A stretch of 64,000 bases of DNA from Stachybotrys elegans. Lineage: Eukaryota; Ascomycota; Sordariomycetes; Hypocreales; Stachybotryaceae. Shown here in pieces: positions 1 to 10,168 of this stretch (within the stretch, counting starts at the first letter, position 1; each line of letters begins with the position of its first letter). The DNA is taken from contig JAGPNK010000001.1 in NCBI GenBank assembly GCA_020746835.1, forward strand, positions 124,001 through 188,000. The letters run 5' to 3'. Under the pieces are notes generated by a model. The model was not told the DNA's origin. It searched no databases and worked only from the letters and a program-made list of their open reading frames with translations. The position numbers and the translations under genes are program-made.

Positions 1-1307
1 TCGGTGATGGTCTCGGTTGGGCCTCTAAACCATGAGTACGTGATGGTGAGTGGGAGACGTACTTACCCATCAAACTTTCAACAATTACCATCAGAGGGGC
101 GGCCAGCATGATGAGAGGAATGATTTGGCCAAAGGTCCAGTCATTATCTCCCCCGTGGGATCCGAGCCGGTGTTGTGACAATCTCAAAACGCCCCAGACA
201 AAGGCAACAAGCAACCACCATACCTGTCCTGTCAGATGACATCCGCAAGATTCATACGATGGCGCACCTCAAACATTACCGATGTCCACACATCAAGGGA
301 TACTCTGACCGAGAGGAAGATGGTCAGTATAGGCCAGTACAGCATGGTGCGGCGGAGAGACAAGGTTCTGGGCTCCTCGTTTAGGTGAAGGCGTTTGTGA
401 ATCTTGCACAGTCCCAGCCGCATCTTCACCCCAGTCCAACGGGTCGCTTTGGCGATGACGCCGACCGAGACGAACTTGTAGGCCTTCAACACCCTAGAGA
501 GAAAGCCAAAGAAGAGCATCAATATGGACATGAGCATGGATATGGTTGTGCTCTGCGCAAAGGACGTGGGAGGTGTGAAGTAGCATATGGCATAGTCTGC
601 AGGGCTCACCCCTTGGTGCTCGTCCAAGTCCCAGTCCGCAATGTCATAGCCTCCTGTGGGAATCATGGCTAGGATGAGAAGAATGACAATGGCCCCCATG
701 GCAATCAGTCTCCAGATTCGCTCGCCCGGGCGGTTGGAGAGGTGGTGGCGAAGGTGCGTCAGGCACGAGAGATGCGTGAGGCAGGTAAACCAGGCGAGGT
801 CTACCAGGATCTGCCAGTGGTAGCGGGACAAGCCGCACCGGAGCTGCATGAAGCCGCTGATGAGGATGGAGAGGCCTGTCAGGATCTGCAGATCGCTCAT
901 TGATCGCACAAACTGCGCTGTCAGAGTCTGCTTAACCGACCGTCGGTGGACGCACTTTAATCGACACCTGCTCCCACTTGGATACCGTGTTTTTATCCAG
1001 CTTTTTTATCCTCAAAAACTCCCTCGTGGCCCGCAGGAATATCACGTCGACCTGGTTTGGCCGACGCACCTGCGGCGAGGCTTCATCGCGTTGGAACGGG
1101 TCGGCGGTCGGGTCGTGGATGACGAGAAACGAGACCAAGATGGTCAGTACCGCCATGCCGGCGTTAATGACGTACCCGGAGACGACCTGCAAGTGTGAGC
1201 AGAGGCATTACATCCAGCAGAACACTTACGCCGATGCCTGATACGTCCGCACATGGCTCGAGTTGGGTAGGGGGGTTGGAGCAATCATAGGAACAAGACG
1301 TCGCCAT
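1..1307 (-). CDS. Polytopic fungal membrane protein, 3' end outside window
   Basis: Exon 1 is 1307-1230 (26 codons from ATG), intron 1229-1187, then an exon from 1186. A further exon carries the block VKQTLTAQFVRSMSDLQILTG and continues to 280. Intron 279-224 leads to a last visible exon from 223 that runs off the left edge. The intron between the second and third exons (about 1060-950) could not be fixed. Hydrophobic segments lie around VVSGYVINAGMAVLTILVSF, ILTGLSILISGF, WRLIAMGAIVILLILAM and a late FGQIIPLIMLAAPLM. The order (short N-terminus, MSDLQILTG, then a WxFGQ helix) is the usual one of an abundant, functionally unassigned family of filamentous-fungal integral membrane proteins. Function unknown. 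Confidence 0.75.
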
Positions 1308-1570
1308 GGTTGCACAGTGAAGAGGAAGATTCCAGACGGCCTTTTCTACTCGCATCCCTCGCACTTGCTGTTATGGACTGTTGCAGATTCCCTCCTCCCG
1401 GCGAACCATGTTGCAGAAGTGTGCCGTACCTTCCGTCGCAATAAGACTGAGACAGTGGGCTGATTCACGAAATGAATGATTCGGATCAATTTATTAACAT
1501 TAAATACTATATAACTCATGCGGTCAATTCGTTCGTCATCTGTAGTACGGGTAGTTCGTCCTTGGTCCCA

Positions 1571-2101
1571 TCAGGTGTAGGTGCACTTGACAGGCTTGCT
1601 AATGGGAACCGTCCTGGCGCTGAAGCCAAGACAGCCCTCGGAGTAGCCTGGGTTGGCGATACCGACATCGACCCAGATGTTCCAGGCATCGTCGATGCTG
1701 GGGCAGGCGATGAGGCCGGCGCCGTTGAAGCTCAAGTACTGGTCGGTGATCTTCCATCCCTTGGTCTCGGCGTAGCGTGGGAGGCCCGCGTTGCCGGTGA
1801 CGTAGCCGAGCTTGCCCTGGCCCATGCCGGAGCGGTCGACAAACATCTTCTGGGCGGGCTTGCCGCTGGGGGTGTAGAGGAAGAGCTCGCCGTCCTTGAT
1901 GTAAAAGGTGGCCGCCGATTGCTCGGGGCCCTTGCAGACGGCGTGCTGGTCGGGGAGGTGGATGAAGAGGTTGCTTTGGGCGGCGCTGACCTGGCCGAAG
2001 TGGATGGGGCTGGCCGAGCGCAGGGACATGATGCCGAACGTGGACTGCTTGGCGGCGGCCAAGGCGGAGCCGGCCATGATAACGAGGGTAGAAATCTTCA
2101 T
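1571..2101 (-). CDS. phiA: phiA-like secreted cell-wall protein
   Basis: Single exon of 176 residues. The ATG at 2101 is chosen because it opens a signal peptide (MKISTLVIMAGSALAAA); an in-frame start further upstream has none. The body matches the PhiA family of moulds, which in Aspergillus is a cell-wall protein needed for normal phialides and conidia. Shared landmarks are SASPIHFGQVSAAQSNLFI near residue 30, YIKDGELFLYT in the middle, VDRSGMGQGKLGY, and a C-terminal GCLGF..CTYT ending. An AT-rich TATA-like element lies 70-80 bp upstream (2171-2182), typical of a strongly expressed secreted protein. Family recognition is from memory, not a search; the symbol marks the family only. Confidence 0.85.
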   Translation of the reverse strand: MKISTLVIMAGSALAAAKQSTFGIMSLRSASPIHFGQVSAAQSNLFIHLPDQHAVCKGPEQSAATFYIKDGELFLYTPSGKPAQKMFVDRSGMGQGKLGYVTGNAGLPRYAETKGWKITDQYLSFNGAGLIACPSIDDAWNIWVDVGIANPGYSEGCLGFSARTVPISKPVKCTYT

Positions 2102-2170
2102 TGTAACGAGTGAGCCGAGTGGATGATGGAACTGATGGAACTGATGGCTGGGACTATACAGGTCCTGTGC

Positions 2171-2182
2171 TTGTTTATATAT
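2171..2182 (-). promoter_or_regulatory. TATA-like element of the phiA-like gene
   Basis: Read on the minus strand this is an uninterrupted AT tract of the form AATATATAAAC, 70-80 bp upstream of the ATG at 2101. The position fits a core promoter in filamentous fungi. Confidence 0.5.
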
Positions 2183-2700
2183 TCTGGCCAACCTCGTATC
2201 CATGATGCCGAGCAGCCGACCGTAGAAGTTAGGCGATCAGCTGCCTTCGAATGATAGTGTCGAGCTATTAATCCGGGGTGGAATAGCAATACGACGGATC
2301 TAAGAATCGGGTGTTGCCGATGGCTAGCGCAGCAATTGCACTGCCTCGTGATACCGATTCTGGTCTAGAACCCAAGGGTGCATATACGGACGCAAGCAAG
2401 GGCCTTCAGCTGAGGAGTTACGTGATATTGTGACACCACCGTGGAAGGGTCTTAGACATGCCGATGCCCAGGGAGAAAGACGGTGAAGATCACATTCGGG
2501 GAGACAAAGTTTGGTCGGAGCATCTAGAAGCATGGTGGCGCCGATGGTGGCTAAGCGTGTAAAAATAATCACGATGATGTCACGGATTACATGCGTTGAT
2601 ATGAAAGAAGGTGTTGTAAATTAATGTAACCTGATTATCGTACAGTCCTGCCAGTCCCGTGTCGTATTATTTGTTCGTATATTATTTGCATTATTCGTGC
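2183..2700. other. Intergenic, no gene seen
   Basis: Separates the phiA-like promoter from the 3' end of the small membrane-protein gene, which lies on the same strand. Only short overlapping open frames on both strands with no recognisable protein; no repeats noted. Confidence 0.5.
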
Positions 2701-3027
2701 TCAACGATAATTCGGCGGATATGTTGGTGGCGGTGGCTGCATATGGCCCTGAGACGCATATCCAGCCTCTTGCATGCCGGGCTGCTGCGGGCGGCGGCGG
2801 AATCGTCCCAGCAGACCTCCCGAGGGCGCGGGCTGGACGTAGGCAGCGTTCTTCCTGGTGCGGCGGCGGAAGCAGCAGCACCACAAGCACAGGGCGGCGG
2901 CGAGGAGACCGACGACGCAGGCGATGACGACGCCGGCAATGACGCCCGAGGCGAGGCGGCGGTGGCGGGTGCGTTGGCGGGTGTATTGGCGGGCTGCCAA
3001 CTTGGCGTAGTGAAGCGTGGCGTCCAT
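2701..3027 (-). CDS. Small single-pass membrane protein with Pro/Gly/Tyr-rich tail
   Basis: Single exon of 108 residues from the ATG at 3027. One strong transmembrane helix (about residues 27-50, SGVIAGVVIACVVGLLAAAL) is followed by Cys-Trp-Cys-Cys-Cys and a basic patch (FRRRTRK), a pattern that suggests palmitoylation and an inside-positive topology. The tail is rich in Pro, Gln and Tyr and ends PPPPTYPPNYR; such PPxY-containing tails can bind WW-domain ubiquitin ligases. No family recognised. The composition is too ordered for a shadow frame, so I regard it as a real hypothetical gene. Confidence 0.6.
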   Translation of the reverse strand: MDATLHYAKLAARQYTRQRTRHRRLASGVIAGVVIACVVGLLAAALCLWCCCFRRRTRKNAAYVQPAPSGGLLGRFRRRPQQPGMQEAGYASQGHMQPPPPTYPPNYR

Positions 3028-3540
3028 GATGGTTGAGGAGTTTGTTTGCTGTGAGACAATGGAAGGGGACTTGGTCTTTATTTATGAAGAAAATGTGCCA
3101 TAGCTGTGCAACAATACCTGTTTCGACAAGGCTCTGCTCGTCATGCTCGAGTCCTTGGCACATGTCATGGCCCCCAATCTCAACACCAGAGTAGAAAGTT
3201 GGGGGAATGACCCCGCTGGTGTACGGCGGTCATCGATATGGTGATGAGATCATCGGAGGCGTGGTTCCAAGGCTGGGCGGCGATCAGAGAGCGTCGGTCG
3301 GGCCAAGGCCTGCTCCGTCTTTGTTCAGCAGAGTTGTGTGTCTGCTCTGATCAGTCTTTTTGAATCGTCTGTTGCATTGGTAATTGCATCGGTCATTGCG
3401 TCGCTGTGGTTGTTGCTCGTTCTCGCTCCTGCCAATTGATTATTGAGGTAGCGATGTTGCTGGAAAGAGGTTCCCCACCTCGTTAATTGCATCCCGTCTG
3501 AATACCTCAAGTCAGGTGATTGTTCCTCTGTAATATTGCA
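3028..3540. other. Divergent intergenic region, no gene seen
   Basis: Lies between the minus-strand small membrane-protein gene and the plus-strand nitrilase gene, so it must hold both promoters. No convincing TATA, repeat or extra exon was found. A small upstream exon of the nitrilase could hide here. Confidence 0.4.
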
Positions 3541-4587
3541 ATGCTCGTCGCCGCCTGCCACGCTTCGCCCATCTTCCTCTCCGCCCGACAGACGACCGAC
3601 AAGGCCATCTCCCTCATCAACACGGCCGCCCGCCACAAGGCCAACCTCGTCGTCTTCCCCGAGACCTTCATCCCCGCGTTCCCCATATGGAGCGCCCTCC
3701 GCTCCCCCGCCGAGAACCATGACCTGTTCCGCCGCATGGCCCACGAGTCCATCTTTGCCGACGGCGACGAGGTGGCCGCCATCCGCGCCGCTGCCAGCAC
3801 CGCCGGCGTCATGGTCAGCCTCGGCATATCGGAGAAGGCCAGGCCCAGCATCGCCACGCTCTACAACTCCAACCTCATAATTGGGAGCGACGGCCATGTC
3901 CTGGTCCACCACCGCAAGCTGGCGCCCACCTTTTTCGAGAAGCTCACCTGGGCGCCTGGCGACGGCCACGGTTTGCGCGTCGCCGACACGCCCTACGGCA
4001 GGATTGGAAACTTGATCTGTGGCGAGAACACAAATCCCCTGGCCAAGTACGCGCTCGCGGCACAGGGCGAACAGGTCCATCTGTCGACATGGCCTGCCAT
4101 CTGGCCCACGCGGCTCGCCCAGCCCGCCCAATCGCCGAGTAACGGTATAAGCCAGGCCAACTACGACAACGTCACGGCCAATCGCGTCCGTGCTGCCGCC
4201 CACTGCTTCGAGGCCAAGTGCTTCGGCGTCCTCTGCTCCGGTTTCCTCGGCTCCGACGCCAAAGAAGCCGTGATACAAGGCTCGGCAAACCCCGAGTCTG
4301 TGTCGCAGGCACTCGAGGCATCCCAGCAAGGCGCGACAATGTTCTTGACTCCGACCGGTGCGCCACTACAGGGATACACTGTGGACGAGGACGGGAATAA
4401 GGAGGCCAGGGATTTCTTGCAAGATCAAGAGGGCATCCTGTACGCAGACATGAACCTGGATGACTGCATCGAGGGCAAGCAGTACCACGACATTGTGGGA
4501 GGATACCAGAGACTGGATATATTCGACCTCAAGGTCGATCGTTCGCGGCGACATCCTGTTACATTCGCAGACGGAGCAGAAGAATGA
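3541..4587 (+). CDS. Nitrilase-family carbon-nitrogen hydrolase
   Basis: A 348-residue intronless frame from the ATG at 3541. The catalytic triad of the nitrilase superfamily is in place: Glu41 in VVFPETFIPAFP, Lys126 in HHRKLAPTFFEK and Cys160 in NLICGENTNP. Family members hydrolyse nitriles, cyanide or related C-N bonds through a cysteine thioester; GENTNP after the cysteine and the length (about 320-360) fit the aliphatic nitrilase/cyanide hydratase branch rather than amidases or Nit1/Nit2. The N-terminus begins directly with the first beta strand (MLVAACHASPIFL), a few residues shorter than usual, so a tiny upstream exon is possible. Substrate cannot be told from sequence. Confidence 0.88.
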   Translation: MLVAACHASPIFLSARQTTDKAISLINTAARHKANLVVFPETFIPAFPIWSALRSPAENHDLFRRMAHESIFADGDEVAAIRAAASTAGVMVSLGISEKARPSIATLYNSNLIIGSDGHVLVHHRKLAPTFFEKLTWAPGDGHGLRVADTPYGRIGNLICGENTNPLAKYALAAQGEQVHLSTWPAIWPTRLAQPAQSPSNGISQANYDNVTANRVRAAAHCFEAKCFGVLCSGFLGSDAKEAVIQGSANPESVSQALEASQQGATMFLTPTGAPLQGYTVDEDGNKEARDFLQDQEGILYADMNLDDCIEGKQYHDIVGGYQRLDIFDLKVDRSRRHPVTFADGAEE

Positions 4588-5080
4588 ATGATCCCCTATT
4601 GCATGTTTGTTCAATCGCAATCGTCGACCTGGATGCATGCAATATTAATCTTGCCGCAATTCCGAGGCTATTCGGCGACTTGCCATGAAACTTGAGCCGC
4701 CTCGTTATTCCCGTTGGAGACTGCGGAATTTTTATTCTAAAGTATTCCGAGGCTATTAACGCCACCCGCGTACCTGAAATGAGGCTGCCCGAACAACCGC
4801 CGCTGTTGCTTGATGAGTCTCCACATGATACTCAATAGCGCTGTTGACAGGCCTGGCATGGACATTCGACAGCAAGCTGAACAGCAAGCTGAAGCAATAG
4901 TCACTCCGCTAACCGTTGATTGTCTCCAGCCCAGTAGCCGATGACATGCCGGGGAGACAAGCTCGGTTAGCTTGTCCGAGGCGAGTCTAGATTGACAGAG
5001 CCTCATCCAGATATATATAAGAGACATCAGCACGGCAGCTCTACCACAGTCATTGGCATTGGCATTGGCATTAACCTACC
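4588..5080 (+). promoter_or_regulatory. Intergenic region with TATA box at 5011-5020
   Basis: Holds no gene. ATATATATAA at 5011-5020 lies about 60 bp before the ATG at 5081 and is a good TATA candidate. Two copies of ATTCCGAGGCTATT, near 4660 and 4743, are spaced about 85 bp apart; one copy is slightly altered downstream. They could be a regulatory repeat or chance. Confidence 0.5.
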
Positions 5081-6247
5081 ATGTTCTCTTACACATTCCT
5101 TGCCAGCCTGCTCGTGGCAGGCGCTTGTGCCTCGCCTCTTGAGCTGGTCGAGCGCGCAGATACCTGCAACCGCGACAACCTGCTTCGTTGTGTCATCGAT
5201 CCGCGATATACAGCGCAGGCATCGGCCTTTTGCTCCGACTTGGTGCCATTCACGTCCACCGTCGGTACGACCACAGTCACCGAGTAAGCTCTCCACGATT
5301 GCTCGAAGCTCATCTAACTTGATAGGACTGCTACTCAATGGGTTGATGTCACCGCCACCACGGTAACGGACGTTCTGAACTCGGTCACGACCGTCTACAC
5401 CCAGACAATCCCCTCTGCGACCGTCACCGTTACCGAGTACTACGGAAAGCAAGCCTTCAAGCGTGCCGAGGACTCGGCTCCGGCGCCCGTCTGCATGACC
5501 AAGGGAGTCAACTATCCTGCGTCCCGAATCTCTTCTGCCTGCTCATGCATCGGAGTGCCTGCCACCACCCTGAGCGTCACCTTCACCGCCGGAACCAGCA
5601 CCGTAACCGAGGTCAGTCTTTGAATCGTGTATTGATACGTAGTCTAACAATCGTAGACCTCTACCTCGCTCCAGACCGCTTCCACCACCGTCACCGCTTG
5701 GGAGACTGTCGAGACGACGTTTGTGGACGGTGTTGAGACAGTCACCGTCCCTCACCCCGCCTTGATCAATATGGATTTCGAAACCGGAAACCTTGACGGA
5801 TGGATCGAGAAGAAGGGGACTGGTGGCCCTGACGCATTTACTGTTCAAGTTGTCTCCGAGGCCGGCCCCAGCGGCAATCCCAACAAGGCCGTCAAGATTA
5901 CCAACAATCTGAACCAGGGCTACGACTACCTTGAGATGAACCAGTCGATTCTGGCCGAGGCGGGCGCCGTCTACCGCATCAGCGTAGCCGCCAAAAGCAC
6001 CGCTTCTAACGCGGGGGCCACTATTCCCAAGATGACGGGCTACTTCTGGCTGCGACGCCAACCTCTGAGCCTCATATTGTCGTTCAGCAACGCGGGCATA
6101 CCTCTTGGCAACGGCTGGTACAAGTTCACGTACGATTTCCGGATGCCGGACGGCAAGAGCGGGGAGTCGTACCTGTTCTTTGATTTCCAGAGAAACGCCT
6201 CGCCGATTTCGACCTTCCTGGACGACATCACGATTCAGCGTCTGTAG
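5081..6247 (+). CDS. Secreted protein with Cys/Thr-rich N-part and carbohydrate-binding-like C-domain
   Basis: Three exons: 5081-5283, 5326-5611 and 5657-6247 (359 residues, frame kept). A signal peptide (MFSYTFLASLLVAGACA) is followed by a Val/Thr-rich region with repeated TVTE and TTVT motifs around cysteine pairs (CNRDNLLRCV, SACSCIG). Both introns fall just after a TVTE motif, so the exons look like repeats of one module. The last ~170 residues (NMDFETGNLDGWIEK.. to ..STFLDDITIQRL) have the N-terminal FExG..WxxxG and terminal DDIxIQ signature of CenC-type (CBM_4_9-like) galactose-binding sandwich domains. Probably an extracellular or wall-bound protein binding glycans; ligand unknown. Confidence 0.82.
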
Positions 6248-6696
6248 TGAGGTCTACACGGACGTGGCTATTTTAATTTTTAATATAGAAATCAGACTAC
6301 TCATCATACTTGAGTGTCTGGCATGTAGACTTATTCAACAGATCTCGATTACCTATATCTCTTGCCGAGTATTATTGGTCCATTTACGAGGCGATTAGCA
6401 GTCATCTTGTGCCCTTGTATCGCTCATCCTAACCTGCCCTCTACCCGACAGCGAAACGCATGATAAGTTGTTATATACGTTTTATTCGAGCCAAGTAATA
6501 TGCAGCAGCCCCATCCTGGTGGGTCTGGGGATCACTAATAAATGTCCGCTCCGGAGGGAATATTGGCCCGCCTGGGTGGACGGCGGAGGAATGAAGCCGT
6601 CGATTATCAACCATCAGTAAACAGATTGCCCAGTTGGGCGAGTATAAATTGCAGACCTCTACCAGATTTTACCATGACAATCCCTGACAGTCAACC
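6248..6696 (+). promoter_or_regulatory. Intergenic; TATA at 6643-6649
   Basis: AT-rich 3' flank of the secreted-protein gene followed by the promoter of the epimerase gene. TATAAAT at 6643-6649 sits about 50 bp before the ATG at 6697. No gene seen. Confidence 0.5.
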
Positions 6697-7758
6697 ATGT
6701 CTAACCCTGCTCCTCGCCCTGCGCCCAAGACGGCCTTCATCACCGGTGCCAATGGATACATCGGCCATGCCGTGGCGCGTGCATTCCTCGCCGCCGGCTA
6801 CAGGACCTTTGGCCTCGTTCGGCGCGAGTCTGCCGTCAAGGACCTCGCCGTCGCCGAGATCACGCCCGTCGTCGGCACCCTGGACGACCTGAGCTTCCTC
6901 GACACGCAGGTGTACCCGTACGCTGACCGGTTCGACGTCATTGTCAACGCCACCGAAGTAGTGGGCGGCTATGCCAAGCACTTTGAGCAGAGCATGCAGC
7001 TGGTCCGCACGCTGGCCAAGCGCAGCCTGAACAACGGCGTGCGGCCTCTGGTTCTGTGGTCGACGGGCTGCAAGGACTATGGCCAGACGGGCTTCCACGG
7101 CGATGCGGACCTGGCACCACATACCGAAGAATCTCCCGTGACGGGTCTGGGAATCATCAAGGAGCGCGCCGAGAGCTGCCAGACCGTCTTCCACCATAAA
7201 GACTTGTTTGATGCGGCGCTGCTCTTCCCGACCAATGTGTACGGCTACACGAGCAGCTACTGGGCCGCGTTCCTGCAGTATGCGGCGGAGCAGGCCAAGG
7301 GACGCAAGGTGCTTACCTTTGCCGGCAACCCCAACACCATCTCTCACGGGATGCACGTGGACGACTGCGCCGCGGCGTACGTGGCGCTTGCCGAGCACGC
7401 GGATCGAGGCGCTGTGGCCGCCCAGAGCTTCAACATCTCGGCATACCGCTACGAGACGTCGGGCGAGATTGCCGACGCGCTGGCCGCCGAGTACGGCATG
7501 GAGGAGGCGCGCTGGGTGCCGCTGGACCAGGCGCCCGAGGGCTACCCGCCGGGCTTGCTGTTCGGGATGAACTGGAGCCAGTGGGTGAGCAGCGACAAGA
7601 TCCGCAGGGTGACGGGGTGGAGCGACAAGAGGGCGCTGCTGACGGAGGACCTCAAGGCGTATCGCCGATCGTACGAGGCGTTTGAGGCTGCTGGGCACGA
7701 TAATATTACCGTCATCAAGGAGCGGATGGATAAGCTATTTGAGGGGATGGCCAAGTAG
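6697..7758 (+). CDS. NAD(P)-dependent epimerase/dehydratase-like protein
   Basis: Intronless, 353 residues. An extended-SDR Rossmann fold opens with TGANGYIG (residues 16-23, the GxxGxxG dinucleotide loop). The usual Ser/Thr..YxxxK active site is altered: STGCKDYG is present, but the later segment reads GLGIIKERAE where Tyr-x-x-x-Lys is expected, so catalysis may be atypical or lost. The C-terminal part (ISHGMHVDDCAAAYV) resembles the substrate domain of NmrA/epimerase proteins. It could act on a nucleotide sugar or another small carbonyl compound. No operon-like partner is evident. Confidence 0.8.
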   Translation: MSNPAPRPAPKTAFITGANGYIGHAVARAFLAAGYRTFGLVRRESAVKDLAVAEITPVVGTLDDLSFLDTQVYPYADRFDVIVNATEVVGGYAKHFEQSMQLVRTLAKRSLNNGVRPLVLWSTGCKDYGQTGFHGDADLAPHTEESPVTGLGIIKERAESCQTVFHHKDLFDAALLFPTNVYGYTSSYWAAFLQYAAEQAKGRKVLTFAGNPNTISHGMHVDDCAAAYVALAEHADRGAVAAQSFNISAYRYETSGEIADALAAEYGMEEARWVPLDQAPEGYPPGLLFGMNWSQWVSSDKIRRVTGWSDKRALLTEDLKAYRRSYEAFEAAGHDNITVIKERMDKLFEGMAK

Positions 7759-8021
7759 ATCGCGGCATACGTGGAGTCGACAAGATGATGGGCCTAATGG
7801 CTGTTGAGAATCTACATTTGGCACTGATAGAAGCCGCAGGCTGATGCAAGTGAAGCGACCCTTGTATCCCTCAATTTAGGTCACTACAAGGAGTAACTTT
7901 AATCTTTGTCTAGTTAATGCTGTGTCTCCTAGAAACAGAAGTTGCCTTTTACGGTTTGTTGTTGGTTAAACGCCCCGTCCGTGACCTAAAGCGCTTATGA
8001 CACTTGAAGGATACCAGATAG

Positions 8022-8453
8022 CTAGAAGAAGAGCTCCCAGGCCGCCTTGGCCGTCATTCCCAAAAGCACAAGCGAACTCGCTGCAAAGGCCGGAAAGCGC
8101 AGGAGAACATTGTTGGTCGTGACATGGATCATGCTGTGGAGGAATCGCAGGCCCACGTAACTCCACGCCAGGAATACAGTAGTCTTGTCCTTCACACCCA
8201 GCATGGTCAGCCCAAGCAGGACGGCGTAGAACTGGGTGGGCTGCTCGAGGAGGTTGTTGAAGTTGTCGGCCGGCCATTGCACAAATGGAGGCAGCTTTGC
8301 AGCCTTTTCCTGCTTGACGAGGTTTGGATCGAAGGAAATGTTGTATTTTTTCAGCGCTGGGGTTCTGCGTATGTAGAGCAGGGCTTCCATGGCAAAAGTC
8401 CAGCCATTGAGAGCGACGAGAGGGCCGAGGAGCGGCTTGTTGACAAGAGACAT
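8022..8453 (-). CDS. MAPEG-family membrane protein
   Basis: Single exon, 143 residues from the ATG at 8453. Four hydrophobic helices are visible: an N-terminal one over PLLGPLVALNGWTFAMEAL, one over TQFYAVLLGLTML, one over VFLAWSYVGLRFL and a C-terminal one over AFAASSLVLLGM. The loop DNFNNLLEQPTQFYA and the later RFLHSMIHVTTNN match the conserved E-x-P-x-F and R-x-x-H-x-x-x-H motifs of MAPEG (membrane-associated eicosanoid/glutathione metabolism) proteins. Fungal members are usually uncharacterised microsomal glutathione-transferase relatives. An ATATAT element near 8519-8526 lies upstream on the minus strand. Confidence 0.8.
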   Translation of the reverse strand: MSLVNKPLLGPLVALNGWTFAMEALLYIRRTPALKKYNISFDPNLVKQEKAAKLPPFVQWPADNFNNLLEQPTQFYAVLLGLTMLGVKDKTTVFLAWSYVGLRFLHSMIHVTTNNVLLRFPAFAASSLVLLGMTAKAAWELFF

Positions 8454-9063
8454 GGCTGGGGAGGATGTAATCGAAGGTGATTCGGCAGAGAGATGGGTAA
8501 GAGGTGATGCTATTATGATGAATATATAACAGCCAGTTATATACGAAATATGGGCTTAGAAATCAAGTCCCAATGTGGAATCCAGAAATGCAAACCCTTT
8601 CACCTTTTGACCACTTTAGTCATTAATTTCATGTAACTTAAACGCGACATGTAGAATATTGTTGTCATGGTATAGAAAAGGGGCCGTGATGGAGCCTTTC
8701 TAGCCGCCCCATTTAGCTTGAAGGCGCAAAGTCCGAGCCCTAACACCGCCTAAGTCCGGGCTTTCTGGAATTTTTTTTTTTTTTTGGATTTCTTTTTTTG
8801 GAACAAGTCTAATTTTCTACAGGGAATATCTCCATTTTATCCATCTGATACTGATGAAAATATGAAACGAGGATCGTAAAGCTGGAGAGCGAAGTTGAGC
8901 ATCACGCACGCCGGTTTAAACACAACAAGTCGATTAGAACTAGACCTTGAGGTCAATTAAAAAATTAAAAATCAAGAAATGCCATGCTACCCATTCTATA
9001 CCAATATCCAGCTAATGCAATTCTATACCCATCTATAACCAGTCATTATACCTGTAGTTGCGT
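8454..9063. other. Intergenic with long poly-T tract
   Basis: No gene. It contains the MAPEG promoter and the 3' flank of the cupredoxin gene. A long T run (about 8771-8785) followed by a second T-rich stretch is the only notable feature; such runs can be nucleosome-depleting or terminator-like. Confidence 0.4.
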
Positions 9064-9618
9064 TTACAGCTTGAAGCCGCCGAGGGGGTTGGGGTTGGCA
9101 ATGACGGAGCCGCCCTGGACGACGTCGGGCGAGACGGAAACGCCAGTGAGGGCAGCGGCCTCGCGGTAGCGGGCGAGGCTGAAGTCGGGGTTGTCAAAGT
9201 TCTGGTTGATGACGCCGACCATGCCGCTCTGGCAGTGGTTGCCGACCGTCTGGGAGCAGTAGTACCAGATGGGCCGGGAGGCGTCCTCGACGACGATCTG
9301 GAAGACGTCGTCGGCCTGGCCCTCGGGGGTGAAGAAGTTGAAGCCCGAGAAGATGGAGGAGCCGTCGGCGAGGGGCTGGCAGGGCTCGGCGAAGCTCGAC
9401 TGCACGACCGAGTGGTTGCGGGGGAGGAAGTGCCACTCGACGACGTCGCCGACCTGCGCGACGACGTTGTCGGGGTCGAAGCGCAGGCCGCCGAGGCCGG
9501 CGACGACCGAGTGCGTCACGCCGGTGAGGTGGACGGCCGTGGGCTCGTCGCGGGTTGTCTTGGTGGGGAGGGCGGCGGCGGTGGCGATGAGGAGGGTGAA
9601 GACCTTGAAGAGAGACAT
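9064..9618 (-). CDS. Secreted plastocyanin-like cupredoxin
   Basis: Single exon, 184 residues, signal peptide MSLFKVFTLLIATAAA. The mature chain is one cupredoxin domain. Type-1 copper ligands are recognisable: His69 (PRNHSVVQSSF), Cys121 (WYYCSQTVGNHC), His128 and Met133 (CQSGMVG); Cys80 and Cys129 probably form a disulfide. This is the usual layout of fungal extracellular serine-rich/plastocyanin-like proteins, often GPI-anchored, but here the C-terminus (NPNPLGGFKL) has no hydrophobic GPI signal and no long Ser-rich stalk, so the protein should be soluble. Likely role: copper binding or redox at the cell surface. Confidence 0.85.
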   Translation of the reverse strand: MSLFKVFTLLIATAAALPTKTTRDEPTAVHLTGVTHSVVAGLGGLRFDPDNVVAQVGDVVEWHFLPRNHSVVQSSFAEPCQPLADGSSIFSGFNFFTPEGQADDVFQIVVEDASRPIWYYCSQTVGNHCQSGMVGVINQNFDNPDFSLARYREAAALTGVSVSPDVVQGGSVIANPNPLGGFKL

Positions 9619-10168
9619 TTTAAATATTTAAATGGTATTTGTTATAGGTGTGGTTGTTGGAGTGGTTGTGGTTTAGTTGTGAGTGGTTGGATGGTTGTAG
9701 TTGTGATGGTGTAGTTGTGAGTGGTGAGTGTGTTGTTTGATGATTGTGATGATTGTAATGATTGTGGACAAACCTCCATCTTATATAAAATCAAAACTAA
9801 ATCAAACTAAATAAAAATCTAAACCTTCTATTTCCATCACCGCTACACTCAACCTCACAGCCTCATCCGGAAGCCACGCGATCCGACAATTCGGCCAGCG
9901 CATCCCACATCATCCCACAGCCCCGCTTACCCGGGCTCCGGCAAGAAACATCAAAACAGGAATAGCGCGCAGACAAAAATAGCAGCTGCATACCAACCGC
10001 TCGGTAACTGCATGTGCCGGCGCTTGTCTGGGCTTAGCGCTGCTCAGCCAGCGGCCGCGTTAAACGTCAAAACATCTGGGGATGACCTCAGCGTTGCTCA
10101 ATGTTGGCTGTACACATCCTATGCAGGCAGTGCGCCCACCAATACAGAGCCATGCCAGTAATAGCGGC
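9619..10168 (-). promoter_or_regulatory. Cupredoxin promoter region with TATA and TTGTGATG-type repeats
   Basis: The leader (9640-9770) is a degenerate microsatellite of GTGGTTG and GATTGTGAT units. TATATAA at 9782-9788 reads as a TATA box on the minus strand, about 165 bp before the ATG. Beyond about 9830 the sequence is ordinary and also holds the 3' flank of the next minus-strand gene. Confidence 0.5.

Noticed and set aside
3325..4329. 334-codon minus-strand frame opposite the nitrilase
   Set aside because: Gly/Val/Glu/Asp-rich shadow; the nitrilase triad is on the plus strand.
6691..7698. Long minus-strand open frame (335 codons) opposite the epimerase gene
   Set aside because: It is the antisense shadow of a GC-rich gene; Arg/Ala/His-rich with no domain, while the plus strand has a clear Rossmann protein.
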